A model generated the notes under the pieces. That model worked only from the letters and a program-made list of their open reading frames with translations, was not told where the DNA came from and ran no database searches. The position numbers were made by a program, and so were the translations under genes. A stretch of 64,000 nucleotides of DNA from CALELM01 sp045617105 (lineage in GTDB: Bacteria; Bacillota; Negativicutes; Selenomonadales; Selenomonadaceae). This document shows positions 42,542 through 51,801 of the stretch, one piece after another. The first letter of the stretch is position 1. Every line of letters starts with the position of its first letter. The DNA is taken from the NCBI GenBank assembly GCA_045617105.1, contig JAZLHW010000048.1, positions 21,189-85,188 on the forward strand, in the 5' to 3' direction.

Positions 42542-43213
42542 CTATATTTTTTTCAAATAAATGCTTGTCAGATGGTCGATGTCCTTTTGCCTGTCTAACT
42601 CAAACAGAGGTATCTCACGAATGGATTCATCGGGAAGTGCCAGGTGATGCACATACGTCACCTCATAATCGTCCGGAAAATGCTCCATCAGCAAAAGCTT
42701 TGCATCCGAGGCAATTTGCGGACTATAGACCTGCGTCACTACCATAGGCAAGCCTGCCGGAAGGACGATATCCGCAAGTGTTTCTGCATCGAGAACAGCA
42801 ATGCCTTCTACAGGGTCAATGCCAAGCCTTGCATAAAGTACCTCAAGAAAGCTCATTCCCGGAACGATCTCCAAAGAAACATTTTCCTCCTCTGCCATTT
42901 GGCGAAGAAGAACTACGGTACGCTCTGCCACCAAAGGACTGCCCGGAACAACATACACGATATCTTCTCCAGCCTTTGCCTTAGATATCAAGTCCCTTGC
43001 GATTGCCGAATAAAGCTCTTCAAAGGAATCTGCTTTCTGGTAAAAGCTGTCGTAGGAAGTAAACTGCAATCCCCGCTCTTTCAAAGCTTCCACTGTCGGA
43101 TGGATCTCCGTGCGAAGGATCAGCGTTCCTGCCTGCTCCATCAGCTCCATGCTTTCCATGGTGATCAATCCTGCCCGTCCAGGTCCCAGTCCCGTCACTT
43201 TAATGCCTGCCAT
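42542..43213 (-). CDS. Tetrapyrrole-methylase-domain protein (YabN N-terminal half, no MazG)
   Basis: A 223-residue SAM-binding methylase-fold protein: KVTGLGPGRAGLITMESMEL, DIVYVVPGSPLVAERTVVLL and VSLEIVPGMSFLEVLYARLG. In Bacillus-type YabN this domain is fused to a MazG NTP pyrophosphohydrolase; here the reading frame ends just after the domain (DHLTSIYLKKI) and the Rpn remnant begins. The MazG half is therefore missing, by deletion or because this lineage carries the domain alone. It follows mfd by 3 bp, as yabN follows mfd in related genomes. Confidence 0.8.
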   Translation of the reverse strand: MAGIKVTGLGPGRAGLITMESMELMEQAGTLILRTEIHPTVEALKERGLQFTSYDSFYQKADSFEELYSAIARDLISKAKAGEDIVYVVPGSPLVAERTVVLLRQMAEEENVSLEIVPGMSFLEVLYARLGIDPVEGIAVLDAETLADIVLPAGLPMVVTQVYSPQIASDAKLLLMEHFPDDYEVTYVHHLALPDESIREIPLFELDRQKDIDHLTSIYLKKI

Positions 43214-43216
43214 CTC

Positions 43217-46200
43217 TCATTTCTCCTTTTTCACTTTTCTTGGCTGAAATGCTTCCTCATCACCGGACAGCATCATTAGAATTCTTGTAACAAATCCCAA
43301 AATATTCTTTTTATGCTGGGGGAACAGACGGAACCGCAAAATTCCCTGTGTTGGAATCATTTTCAAATTGATACCGAAAAGATCCTGAAGCCTGACCATC
43401 CCTTTCACAGAGAATTTGGGAGTCTCCTGCAAAACGACATCCAAGGTTCCTGTCTTTTCTTCGATGGTCTTTACGCCAATATCCCTTCCATAGTTTTTGA
43501 GTCTTGCCACGGAAAGCAGGTTCATCACATGCTGGCTCGGCTCACCAAAGCGGTCTATCAGCTCATCAATCAGCTGCCGTATCTCCTCATTGCTCCGAAT
43601 GGCAGCGATCCGCTGGTAAAGCTCCAGCTTATGCATCGCATCATCAATATAGCCCCCATCAATATATGCCTCCACCTGCAAGTCGATCCGAGGCTCTGGC
43701 ACTGGCGGTTTTTTATCTTTTTTCTCTTGCAGGGCTTCCACAGCCTCCTCCAGCAGCTTGCAATACATCTCAAAACCAACGCTGGCAATATGCCCGTGCT
43801 GCTGAGATCCCAAAAGATTTCCTGCACCGCGGATTTCAAGGTCACGCATAGCGATCTTGAAGCCTGCCCCCAGTTGGGCAAATTCCTTCATCGCTTGCAA
43901 TCTTTTTTCTGCCGTTTCACTCAGGATCTTGTCCTCCCGATAAACAAACCACGCAAATGCCAAGCGGGAGGATCTGCCAACACGCCCGCGCATTTGATAC
44001 AGCTGGGAAAGTCCAAAGTTATCCGCATCATAGACGATGATCGTGTTGGCATTCGGCACGTCAAGACCATTCTCCACAATACTGGTAGCAAGCAAGAGGT
44101 CGTACTCTCCTTCATAGAAATCCAGCATAACTCGTTCCAAAAGCTCCTCCGGCATCTGCCCATGCGCCGTCATAATACGGGCTTCCGGCACAAGCTGCTC
44201 CAAATGCTCCCGCATCCTGTCAATGGTTTCCACCCGATTGTAAACAAAATAAACCTGCCCGCCCCGCTTCAATTCACGTTTGATGGCATTTGCCATGATA
44301 GCATCATTATACTCGATCACATAGGTCTGGACAGGGAAACGCTCTGCCGGAGGTGTCTCGATAATGCTCATGTCCCGTGCACCAACCAGCGACATGTGAA
44401 GCGTGCGGGGAATCGGCGTAGCAGAGAGTGTCAGAACATCAAGACCTGCCGCCATTGCCTTGATTTTTTCCTTTTGCTTCACACCGAACCGCTGCTCCTC
44501 ATCCACGATCAAAAGCCCAAGATCCTTGAATACCACCTTTTTTTGATTCAAGATCGCATGTGTTCCAATCAAAATATCAACTTGCCCTTCCTTGAGCCTG
44601 TGAAGCGTTTCCTTTTGCTCCTTTGCCGTGCGAAACCGGCAGATCACGTCAACCCGTGGGAGGAAATTCATAAACCGTTCGGAAAACGTCTGGAAATGCT
44701 GCTGTGCCAGTACCGTAGTCGGAACCAGCACTGCCACCTGCTTTCCGTCCATTGCCGCCTTATACGCCGCACGAATGGCAACCTCCGTCTTTCCAAAGCC
44801 AACATCTCCGCAGAGCAAGCGGTCCATCGGCTTTTTCTGCTCCATGTCCTTCTTGATTTCCTCAATCGCCTTCAGCTGGTCCTCCGTTTCCACATAAGGA
44901 AATGCATCTTCAAAATCCCTTTGCGTACTGTCATCCTCGGAAAAAGAAAAGCCCTCGGCATTTTTACGGCGGGCATAGATCTCTATCAGCTTGCCTGCAA
45001 TATCCTCCACAGACCGCTTTGCCTTTGCCTTTGCCTTTACCCATGCTGTTCCTCCCAGCTGGTGAAGTCTGGGCACTTCCCCTTCTGCTCCTACATACTT
45101 CTGCAGCCTGCGGACCTGCTCCGTCGGCACAAACAGTTTGTCTTCCCCGCCATACTTGATGTGGAAATAGTCTCTATGGATCCCGTCCACCACCAAGGTC
45201 TCAACCCCGAGGTACTTGCCGATTCCGTGGTCGATATGAACCACATAGTCCCCTGGCTTGATATCCTGAAAATGATCCATCCGATTTCCTGCAGAGGCCC
45301 GCTTGGGAAGTCCCTTCTGCCGCTTTGCATGTCCAAAAATATCCGATTCCGTAAGAACGACAAGCTTTGCCTTTGGAAACTCAAACCCATTGCTCAAATT
45401 CCCCAGCTGTACATTCACAAAGGCTTCGGACAGCTTCTCCCCCTCTGGGAGAAAGGAAGCCGGTACCTTCTTTCTTGCCAGCATTTCCCGCATGGAATCT
45501 GCCTTCTGTCGGTTCGGCATCAGCAAAAGGATCTTCTGCTTCTGCGACAGCCATCGGGAGATCTCATTTTCCAGCAGATCCATCTGCCCCCGAAACGGCA
45601 GCATACTTGCCGCCGTCACTCGTATCGTCTGCTTAGGCTCCGCACCATGCACCTTTTGCAGAAGACCTGCCGCATAGATCACATTGCCCTTTTCTGCGCT
45701 TTCTAAAAGCTCCTCCCAACGGAGCATTGCCTTCTTAGTGTCAGGATTTTCCTTTGCCAGCTTGTGTATCTGCTCACGAATACGCATCGGCTCATCAAAA
45801 AGGACTGTCCCCTCTCCGTCCAAATACGACAGAAAGGACTCTGTTTTTCCTTCCTCCAGTCCCGCCACAGGAAGTACCGTTATGTGTTCCACATTTTGGA
45901 TCGACCGCTTCGTTTCCAAGTCAAATTCCCGAATCGTATCCACTTCATCATCAAAAAACTCTATACGGAAGGGAATCATGGAATTGATGGAAAACACATC
46001 TGCTATGCTGCCCCGTATGCTGAACTGCCCCATATGCTCAACCTCTGGCACATGCTCATATCCGAGCTGCACCAAGCGTTCCAAAAAAGCTTCGCGCGGC
46101 AAAACATCGCCCAAGGAAACACGAAGGCTCAACTGCTCAAAGGAATGTCTGGAAAGCCCCTTCTGTACAGCGGCATCCGCTCTCGCCAGCACAATAATGG

Positions 46201-46540
46201 CTTCCCTTCGCACCAATCTGCCCAGTACATCCATGCGCCTTGCAGATAGCTCTATACTGCGAGCCTTTGCCTGCACCTGCACAGAATCCAGCTCCGGAAG
46301 CTCCAAAACCTGTGTATCGGGGAGCAAGCCCAAAAGCTCCTCTCTCCATTCGTTTACTTGCACCTTGCCCGGAACAATAATGACAAGGGGCTTCTTGTTC
46401 CCCCTCCAGCCTGCTGCAAAAACTGCATGTTTTTGCGAATTTCCCATTCCATAAACCAAAGCTGAACTCTTTTTCGCCAAACAGCTCCGAACCTCGCAAA
46501 TGGCACTGTCCTTGAAAAGTTCCTCAAAAAATGCCTCCAT
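43217..46540 (-). CDS. mfd: Transcription-repair coupling factor Mfd
   Basis: A 1107-residue translocase that removes RNA polymerase stalled at lesions and recruits UvrA. N-terminal UvrB-like region, then the RNA-polymerase interaction domain (GDYVVHIDHGIGKYLGVETL, KLFVPTEQVRRLQKYVG), RecG-type helicase motifs (Walker A LCGDVGFGKTEVAIRAA, DEEQ in LIVDEEQRFGVKQ, LSATPIPRTLHMSL, QMRGRVGRSSR) and the C-terminal D7 domain. Length is normal. GGAGCGAATT precedes the ATG. Confidence 0.96.
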   Translation of the reverse strand: MEAFFEELFKDSAICEVRSCLAKKSSALVYGMGNSQKHAVFAAGWRGNKKPLVIIVPGKVQVNEWREELLGLLPDTQVLELPELDSVQVQAKARSIELSARRMDVLGRLVRREAIIVLARADAAVQKGLSRHSFEQLSLRVSLGDVLPREAFLERLVQLGYEHVPEVEHMGQFSIRGSIADVFSINSMIPFRIEFFDDEVDTIREFDLETKRSIQNVEHITVLPVAGLEEGKTESFLSYLDGEGTVLFDEPMRIREQIHKLAKENPDTKKAMLRWEELLESAEKGNVIYAAGLLQKVHGAEPKQTIRVTAASMLPFRGQMDLLENEISRWLSQKQKILLLMPNRQKADSMREMLARKKVPASFLPEGEKLSEAFVNVQLGNLSNGFEFPKAKLVVLTESDIFGHAKRQKGLPKRASAGNRMDHFQDIKPGDYVVHIDHGIGKYLGVETLVVDGIHRDYFHIKYGGEDKLFVPTEQVRRLQKYVGAEGEVPRLHQLGGTAWVKAKAKAKRSVEDIAGKLIEIYARRKNAEGFSFSEDDSTQRDFEDAFPYVETEDQLKAIEEIKKDMEQKKPMDRLLCGDVGFGKTEVAIRAAYKAAMDGKQVAVLVPTTVLAQQHFQTFSERFMNFLPRVDVICRFRTAKEQKETLHRLKEGQVDILIGTHAILNQKKVVFKDLGLLIVDEEQRFGVKQKEKIKAMAAGLDVLTLSATPIPRTLHMSLVGARDMSIIETPPAERFPVQTYVIEYNDAIMANAIKRELKRGGQVYFVYNRVETIDRMREHLEQLVPEARIMTAHGQMPEELLERVMLDFYEGEYDLLLATSIVENGLDVPNANTIIVYDADNFGLSQLYQMRGRVGRSSRLAFAWFVYREDKILSETAEKRLQAMKEFAQLGAGFKIAMRDLEIRGAGNLLGSQQHGHIASVGFEMYCKLLEEAVEALQEKKDKKPPVPEPRIDLQVEAYIDGGYIDDAMHKLELYQRIAAIRSNEEIRQLIDELIDRFGEPSQHVMNLLSVARLKNYGRDIGVKTIEEKTGTLDVVLQETPKFSVKGMVRLQDLFGINLKMIPTQGILRFRLFPQHKKNILGFVTRILMMLSGDEEAFQPRKVKKEK

Positions 46541-46666
46541 AATTCGCTCCTAACCAATATAACCTAATGCCCCAAAAGAGGACTCCAAAAAGAGGACTCC
46601 CGGCGACAAACGCCAGCAGCCCATAAAACATATCTCTATTCCGCAAGAAAAGGCTTCTTCAAGCCA

Positions 46667-47287
46667 CTATTTTTGCATGCAGCGCATTGCTAAGAAATCC
46701 AAAGGCATCCCAAGCCTGATGCGGCTGAGATCCTCTGCCGTAGTTGCCGGAATCGCGGCCATACGTCCGCAGCGCATACACTCCAAATATATCGTATCCT
46801 CCAACACGTCTCCCGTAAAATCATGGCAGCCGCACGGGCAAAAAACGGATCTTCCGGCAACCAGATCATGCACACGGTTCAATGCCTCCAGAAGTACTTG
46901 CTGTTTTCCCATGAAATCATCCAGATCCTCTGGATGAAGCGCATCATACTCCGCCGCATTGAAATCCAAAAACTCAGCGATCCTCCGCCAGCTTCCAATA
47001 TATCCAAGCTCGAAGCGATCTTTTTCGCAAAACAATTTCTCAAATTCCAGTCTCCGCAAATGGGAAAATGGAAATACCATTTGATTCCGATTCCCACAGG
47101 CTCCGCAAACCGTCTCCAGCACCAATCCTTGACGTGGCTGCATAGCGATCACAGCCTGCTCATGCCCGCAGCTGCCGCACCGCAGCACCAAGCTTTTCCT
47201 CCCATGAAAAACAGGAACATCCTGCATGTGGATCTTTCCACACCTTTGGCAGTAAAATGCAATCGCACAAACATGGCTGACCAACAC
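46667..47287 (-). CDS. Hypothetical multi-zinc-knuckle protein
   Basis: About 206 residues with five Cys pairs: CQRC, CGSC, CGAC, CPCGCH and CMRC, arranged in an N-terminal group (first 65 residues) and a C-terminal group. Between them is a helical region (LRRLEFEKLFCEKDRFELGY). It resembles CpXC-like zinc-ribbon proteins but I do not recognise a named family. Start chosen as GTG 47285-47287, eight bases after AGGAGG; a longer frame would cross the pyrG terminator and overlap pyrG. The 126 bp between it and mfd hold two copies of AAGAGGACTCC and nothing else. Confidence 0.65.
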   Translation of the reverse strand: MLVSHVCAIAFYCQRCGKIHMQDVPVFHGRKSLVLRCGSCGHEQAVIAMQPRQGLVLETVCGACGNRNQMVFPFSHLRRLEFEKLFCEKDRFELGYIGSWRRIAEFLDFNAAEYDALHPEDLDDFMGKQQVLLEALNRVHDLVAGRSVFCPCGCHDFTGDVLEDTIYLECMRCGRMAAIPATTAEDLSRIRLGMPLDFLAMRCMQK

Positions 47288-47362
47288 AAGCAAGACCTCC
47301 TTTCCAGCGTCCTTCATCTCTAACATAAAGTATTCGCTGCAAAACGTTTTTTTCCTGCCTGC

Positions 47363-47395
47363 AAAAAAAATAAGGCAGATTTCATCATCTGCCTT
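47363..47395 (-). terminator. Intrinsic terminator of pyrG
   Basis: On the minus strand AAGGCAGAT and ATCTGCCTT (47372-47395) form a stem, followed by a run of eight T (complement of 47363-47370), 11 bp after the pyrG stop. Confidence 0.85.
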
Positions 47396-47405
47396 ACCAT
47401 ATTGA

Positions 47406-49010
47406 TTACTTTTTGCCCAAAGCTGCCGAAACAAATCCACGGAACAACGGATGCGGATTGTTGGGACGGGATTTCAGCTCTGGATGGAACTGCGACGCCA
47501 CGAACCAAGGATGATCCTTTACCTCAACGATCTCCACAAGGCTGTCATCCGGCAAGGTTCCTGCAACGACCATGCCCTTGTCCGCCAACTCCTTGCGGTA
47601 CTCATTGTTGAACTCAAAACGATGACGATGACGCTCTGCAATTTCGTTCTTTCCATAACATTCCAGCGTATGCGTTCCTTCCGCTACCTTGCACGGATAA
47701 GAACCCAAACGCATCGTTCCGCCCTTTTGGACAACACCAAGCTGGGAATCCATCAACGCAATCACAGGATGCTTTGTATCCTCATCAAACTCTGCACTGT
47801 TTGCATCGCTCATGCCGCAGACGTGCCGAGCGAATTCGATGACGGCACACTGCATACCAAGGCAAAGGCCAAGAAACGGTATCTTATGCTCTCTGGCATA
47901 CTGGATCGCCTTGATCTTTCCCTCCACACCACGATAGCCAAATCCGCCGGGAACAAGAATCCCTTGGCATCCGAGGAAGATTTCATCCAGATCCATGTCC
48001 GAGGATTCCATCTTCTCTGCGTTCACCCACTGGATCTTCACCGCCGCATCATTTGCGATTCCTGCATGATGCAGTGCCTCCGTAACGGAAATATATGCAT
48101 CCGGAAGCTCCACATACTTACCCACGACAGCAATCTTGACTTTCTTGGAAGGATTGTTGATCTTGTAGACCATCTTTTCCCATTCTTCCATGTTGACTGG
48201 CCTGTAATCCATATTCAGCTTGGAAAGAACGATCTTATCCAGTCCCTCCTGCTTCATCATCAGCGGAACCTCATAAATCGTAGAAGCCGTGCGATTCTCA
48301 ATGACTGCCTCTGCATCAACATCACAAAACAAGGCAATCTTTTCCTTCATATCCTTGGAGATCGTCTTTTCTGTACGGCAGACAAGAATATCTGGCTGAA
48401 TACCGATAGAACGAAGTTCTTTCACACTATGCTGTGTTGGTTTCGTCTTCAATTCTCCCGCAGCAGAAATGTAAGGAAGAAGCGTCACATGAATATAGAG
48501 AACGTCATTCCTGCCGACCTCTTTCTTGACCTGGCGAATAGCCTCCAAAAAGGGCTGACTCTCGATATCGCCAACCGTACCGCCGATCTCAGTAATAACC
48601 ACGTCGGCACCATCTGCAGCCGCAACGTCATAAACACGCTGCTTAATTTCGTTCGTAATATGCGGAATGACCTGAACCGTACTGCCAAGGTAATCGCCCT
48701 TGCGCTCCTTGTTCAAAACCGACCAATAGACCTTGCCCGTTGTAATATTGGAATTCTTTGTAAGGTTGATATCAATAAAACGCTCATAATGACCCAGATC
48801 CAAATCTGTCTCAGCACCATCGTCCGTAACGAACACCTCGCCATGCTGATAGGGACTCATCGTTCCCGGATCAATATTGATATAAGGATCGAATTTCTGA
48901 ATCGTTACCTTGATTCCACGATTACGGAGCAGCCTTCCGAGAGATGCTGCGGTGATACCTTTCCCCAGCGAAGACACAACACCGCCAGTAACAAAAATAT
49001 ACTTTGCCAT
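47406..49010 (-). CDS. pyrG: CTP synthase
   Basis: A 534-residue amidotransferase turning UTP into CTP with glutamine. The synthase domain starts KYIFVTGGVVSSLGKGITAA; the glutaminase domain has the nucleophile Cys in FLGLCLGMQCAV and the His-Glu pair in QFHPELKSRP. Length is typical. It follows rpoE by 29 bp, the usual Firmicutes pair (rpoE-pyrG). Confidence 0.97.
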   Translation of the reverse strand: MAKYIFVTGGVVSSLGKGITAASLGRLLRNRGIKVTIQKFDPYINIDPGTMSPYQHGEVFVTDDGAETDLDLGHYERFIDINLTKNSNITTGKVYWSVLNKERKGDYLGSTVQVIPHITNEIKQRVYDVAAADGADVVITEIGGTVGDIESQPFLEAIRQVKKEVGRNDVLYIHVTLLPYISAAGELKTKPTQHSVKELRSIGIQPDILVCRTEKTISKDMKEKIALFCDVDAEAVIENRTASTIYEVPLMMKQEGLDKIVLSKLNMDYRPVNMEEWEKMVYKINNPSKKVKIAVVGKYVELPDAYISVTEALHHAGIANDAAVKIQWVNAEKMESSDMDLDEIFLGCQGILVPGGFGYRGVEGKIKAIQYAREHKIPFLGLCLGMQCAVIEFARHVCGMSDANSAEFDEDTKHPVIALMDSQLGVVQKGGTMRLGSYPCKVAEGTHTLECYGKNEIAERHRHRFEFNNEYRKELADKGMVVAGTLPDDSLVEIVEVKDHPWFVASQFHPELKSRPNNPHPLFRGFVSAALGKK

Positions 49011-49039
49011 GAATCGATCTCCTCCTATCGCCTGTTCCC

Positions 49040-49375
49040 TTATTCCTGAATACTCTCAAACAGCTTCTCCTTCCGCCGGCTCACCTTGGAGGAAGACTTG
49101 GCAGAAGCTGCAGCAGACCGCATGGAAGCATGGCTTCTCTTTACCTCAGGTGGATTCCACTCCGTAAGTCCCCATTTTCCGTCTCCCACATAATGGAAAC
49201 GGCTGTCCATATTGATATGTGTATACACCTCAGAAATTGCCGCAAAAAGCGACTGCACAGGCTTATGCTTCTTCTCTATAACTCCCATTGTCAAATCCTT
49301 GTAATACATCGGCTGTCCCGCCTCTGTAAGAATATGATACGCTACATCTACCTCAGAGCTGTTGATGAAATCCAA
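49040..49375 (-). CDS. rpoE: RNA polymerase delta subunit
   Basis: A 111-residue protein with the HARE-HTH domain (EVDVAYHILTEAGQPMYYKD, YTHINMDSRFHYVGDGKWGL) and a short tail. In Bacillus the tail is long and acidic; here it is short and basic-serine-rich (SMRSAAASAKSSSKVSRRKE), so its effect on polymerase recycling may differ. TTG start behind AGAAAGGGG. It sits between argS and pyrG, as in Bacillus. Confidence 0.85.
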   Translation of the reverse strand: MDFINSSEVDVAYHILTEAGQPMYYKDLTMGVIEKKHKPVQSLFAAISEVYTHINMDSRFHYVGDGKWGLTEWNPPEVKRSHASMRSAAASAKSSSKVSRRKEKLFESIQE

Positions 49376-49424
49376 TCTAAATACCCCTTTCTGTCAAAAT
49401 CCATTGAACGGATCCGTGCTTTCT

Positions 49425-51080
49425 TTACATCTTCTCCGGTGCCGAAACACCCAAAATCCCCAGTGAATGACGAATTACATGTGCCGTCACGGTAACCAAT
49501 GCCAACCGTGCCTCAGCCAATCCGGCATCTACGCCCATAATACGGCATTTATTGTAGAAGCTGTGGAATAATCCAGCCAGCTCATAGGCATAGCGAGCAA
49601 TACGCTGCGGGGCATATTCCTTTGCCGCTTTCTCAATCTCCTCTGCATACTCCTCGATCTTCTTGATCAATGCTGTCTCCGTCTCATCCTGCAAAAGCTC
49701 CAGCTGAGGATTTTCTGAAAGTACCTTCCCAGCTTCCTCTGCTTGACGGAAAATACTGCAGATTCTCGCATGTGCATACTGGATATAGTAAACCGGATTA
49801 TCATTGGACTTCTTCTTTGCAAGATCCAAGTCAAAATCCAACTGGCTGTCCAGAGATCTCATCAAGAAGAAGTACCGTGCCGCATCCGTGCCAACTTCCT
49901 CCATCAATTCATTGAGCGTTATGCTCTGCCCTGTACGCTTCGACATCTTGACAAGCTCACCGCTCCTGTACAGGCTGACCATTTGCAGGAGCAGCACCTC
50001 CAGCTTCGATGCATCATAGCCCAGTGCCGAAATTGCCGCCCTGACACGGCAGACATATCCATGATGGTCAGCACCCCAAATATTGATGATCTTGCCAAAT
50101 CCACGCTCCAGCTTATTGCGATGGTAAGCAATGTCTGCCGCCAAATAAGTAGGAACCCCATTGTCTCGAATGACTACACGATCCTTGTCATCACCGTAAT
50201 CTGTAGACTTCAGCCAAAGAGCCCCGTCCTTTTCGTAAATAGTCCCATTCTCCTGCAAGACCTGAACCGCCTCACGAACAGCCTCCGGATGAAGTGTACG
50301 CTCACTGAACCACTTATCAAAGGTAACCTGGAAAGCCTCCAAGTCCTCCTTGAGAACTGCCAGCTTTTCCTTGTAGGCAAGATCCTTGAAGATCTCAAGG
50401 CGTTCCTCCTCGCTCATATCCAGATACCGATTCCCATCTTTTGCAATAATGCGCTTTGCTGTATCAATAATGTCCTCGCCATGGTAGCCATCCTCTGGAA
50501 ATTCCACGGTCCTGCCAAGCAGCTCCAAGTATCTGGCATTTACAGAACGGGCAAGATTATCCATCTGATTGCCGGCATCATTGATATAATATTCACTTTC
50601 CACGGGATAGCCTGCCGCCCGCAAAAGATTCACGAGTGCACTGCCTGCCGCAGCGCCACGTCCATGTCCTACATGCAAAAGCCCTGTTGGATTTGCACTG
50701 ACATACTCCACCTGGATCGTGTCCATTTCCTTTGCCGGAAGCTGTCCATAAGCTTCCCCTGCTTCCAAGATCCTGCGGAAAGAATCATAGACCACATTTG
50801 ACTTCAAATAAAAATTCAAGAAGCCAGGCCCTGCGATCTGCGTATGATCCAGCCATTCCCCTTGAATACGTGCCGAAAGCTCCTCTGCTATCTTGCGAGG
50901 GTTCATTCGAAACACTCTTGCCGACTGCATCGCAAAATTCGTTGCAAAATCACCGAACTCCTTTTGCGGCGGCACCTCCAAAACAATCTTCGCCAGCTCT
51001 CCATCAGGAAATACACCATCTGAAATCGCAGCCCTCGCTGCCTCCTCTATGGCTTTTTCCAATGTCTCCTTGATATCCAA
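49425..51080 (-). CDS. argS: Arginyl-tRNA synthetase
   Basis: A 551-residue class I synthetase. N-terminal additional domain (KIVLEVPPQKEFGDFATNFA), HIGH-like motif HVGHGRGAAAG, KMSKR motif (LVKMSKRTGQSITLNEL) and the DALR anticodon-binding domain with the conserved C-terminal MGV..., RLALVTVTAHVIRHSLGILG. TTG start behind GGGGGA. It follows the DUF1934 gene by 11 bp. Confidence 0.96.
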   Translation of the reverse strand: MDIKETLEKAIEEAARAAISDGVFPDGELAKIVLEVPPQKEFGDFATNFAMQSARVFRMNPRKIAEELSARIQGEWLDHTQIAGPGFLNFYLKSNVVYDSFRRILEAGEAYGQLPAKEMDTIQVEYVSANPTGLLHVGHGRGAAAGSALVNLLRAAGYPVESEYYINDAGNQMDNLARSVNARYLELLGRTVEFPEDGYHGEDIIDTAKRIIAKDGNRYLDMSEEERLEIFKDLAYKEKLAVLKEDLEAFQVTFDKWFSERTLHPEAVREAVQVLQENGTIYEKDGALWLKSTDYGDDKDRVVIRDNGVPTYLAADIAYHRNKLERGFGKIINIWGADHHGYVCRVRAAISALGYDASKLEVLLLQMVSLYRSGELVKMSKRTGQSITLNELMEEVGTDAARYFFLMRSLDSQLDFDLDLAKKKSNDNPVYYIQYAHARICSIFRQAEEAGKVLSENPQLELLQDETETALIKKIEEYAEEIEKAAKEYAPQRIARYAYELAGLFHSFYNKCRIMGVDAGLAEARLALVTVTAHVIRHSLGILGVSAPEKM

Positions 51081-51091
51081 AATTCATCCCC

Positions 51092-51526
51092 CTAACACAA
51101 CTGCCTGCCCACAGGCAGCACTTCAATTTCCAGTCGATTCCTGCTTTGCCATTTACCATTTACATACAACTCGTAACACAATCGAACAAAACCGCCTGAT
51201 TTCTCCGAAAGCTCCTGAGCAAAGCATGTCGTCCTTATCCGAAGCTCCAAGACTCCGCAAGAGGTTCGATACATGGACACCGTTTCGCATTCCTCCAAAA
51301 ACTCCATGCGCTGCTGCAATGCTCCCTTGCGAAGAAGCAGTATGCCATTCTCCAGCAGCTTCACTGTTGTTGACACCCTCGCACCCTGAAAAAGAGACGT
51401 GTCCTCATAACGCAGGTACAGCTTGCCATTCTTGCAGGAAAGGCATCCATCCGCCTCCATATTCACATGAGTTTTCTCTCCCACGGCATCTGTCTGGGAA
51501 CTCTTGACCTTAATATGAACCTCCAA
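51092..51526 (-). CDS. DUF1934 beta-barrel protein (YwiB-like)
   Basis: A 144-residue small protein of the DUF1934 family, which forms a calycin-like barrel of unknown function and is often found beside argS, as here (Bacillus ywiB-argS). Typical segments are KLYLRYEDTSLFQGARVSTT and ENGILLLRKGALQQRMEFLE. TTG 51526 follows AAGGATGGAG; an ATT start 15 bases later behind GGAGG is possible. A promoter formed by a short hairpin repeat lies 38 bp upstream. Confidence 0.75.
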   Translation of the reverse strand: MEVHIKVKSSQTDAVGEKTHVNMEADGCLSCKNGKLYLRYEDTSLFQGARVSTTVKLLENGILLLRKGALQQRMEFLEECETVSMYRTSCGVLELRIRTTCFAQELSEKSGGFVRLCYELYVNGKWQSRNRLEIEVLPVGRQLC

Positions 51527-51563
51527 AAAAACTCCATCCTTCTCTTTTCAGCACTATCTATAC

Positions 51564-51606
51564 ATTATAACGCCCTCAATCAAGAAAATGCAACAAGCAT
51601 TTTCTT
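51564..51606 (-). repeat. Short hairpin repeat carrying the DUF1934-argS promoter
   Basis: AAGAAAATGC-AACAA-GCATTTTCTT (51582-51606) is the same core hairpin as in the 150-bp repeats, followed on the minus strand by TTGATTGAGGGCG. TTGCAT (51588-51593), 18 bases and TATAAT (51564-51569) form a promoter reading toward DUF1934. The outer arm has decayed. Confidence 0.7.
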
Positions 51607-51697
51607 CATAATGAATTGCTGCCATATATATCAAACATCCTGCTGGATTAAAAATCAGGATCTCACAACCGATTGCGGATCTCTCCATGTACAGCAA

Positions 51698-51724
51698 AAG
51701 CACCCTCCAAAAAGGAGGGTGCTT
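51698..51724. terminator. Bidirectional terminator downstream of groEL
   Basis: AAGCACCCTCC (51698-51708) pairs perfectly with GGAGGGTGCTT (51714-51724) around AAAAA. T/A runs border it. It lies 77 bp after the groEL stop. Confidence 0.85.
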
Positions 51725-51801
51725 ATTTTTGTGGTCAAAAAGCGGCCAAAAGCTATTTTGTTTTTCGTAGAACCTTGATATATAAGGGCTTCCGCCGCTT
51801 A

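Noticed and set aside
43313..45706. Long plus-strand reading frame opposite mfd
   Set aside because: It is antisense to a fully conserved gene, has no ribosome-binding site and encodes a His/Leu/Arg-rich sequence with no motif. The same applies to long antisense frames opposite pyrG (47451-49049), groEL (51673-53037) and ileS (18081-20336).
47288..47440. Upstream extension of the zinc-knuckle protein into pyrG
   Set aside because: It would cross the pyrG terminator and lacks a ribosome-binding site, whereas GTG 47287 has AGGAGG at a good distance.
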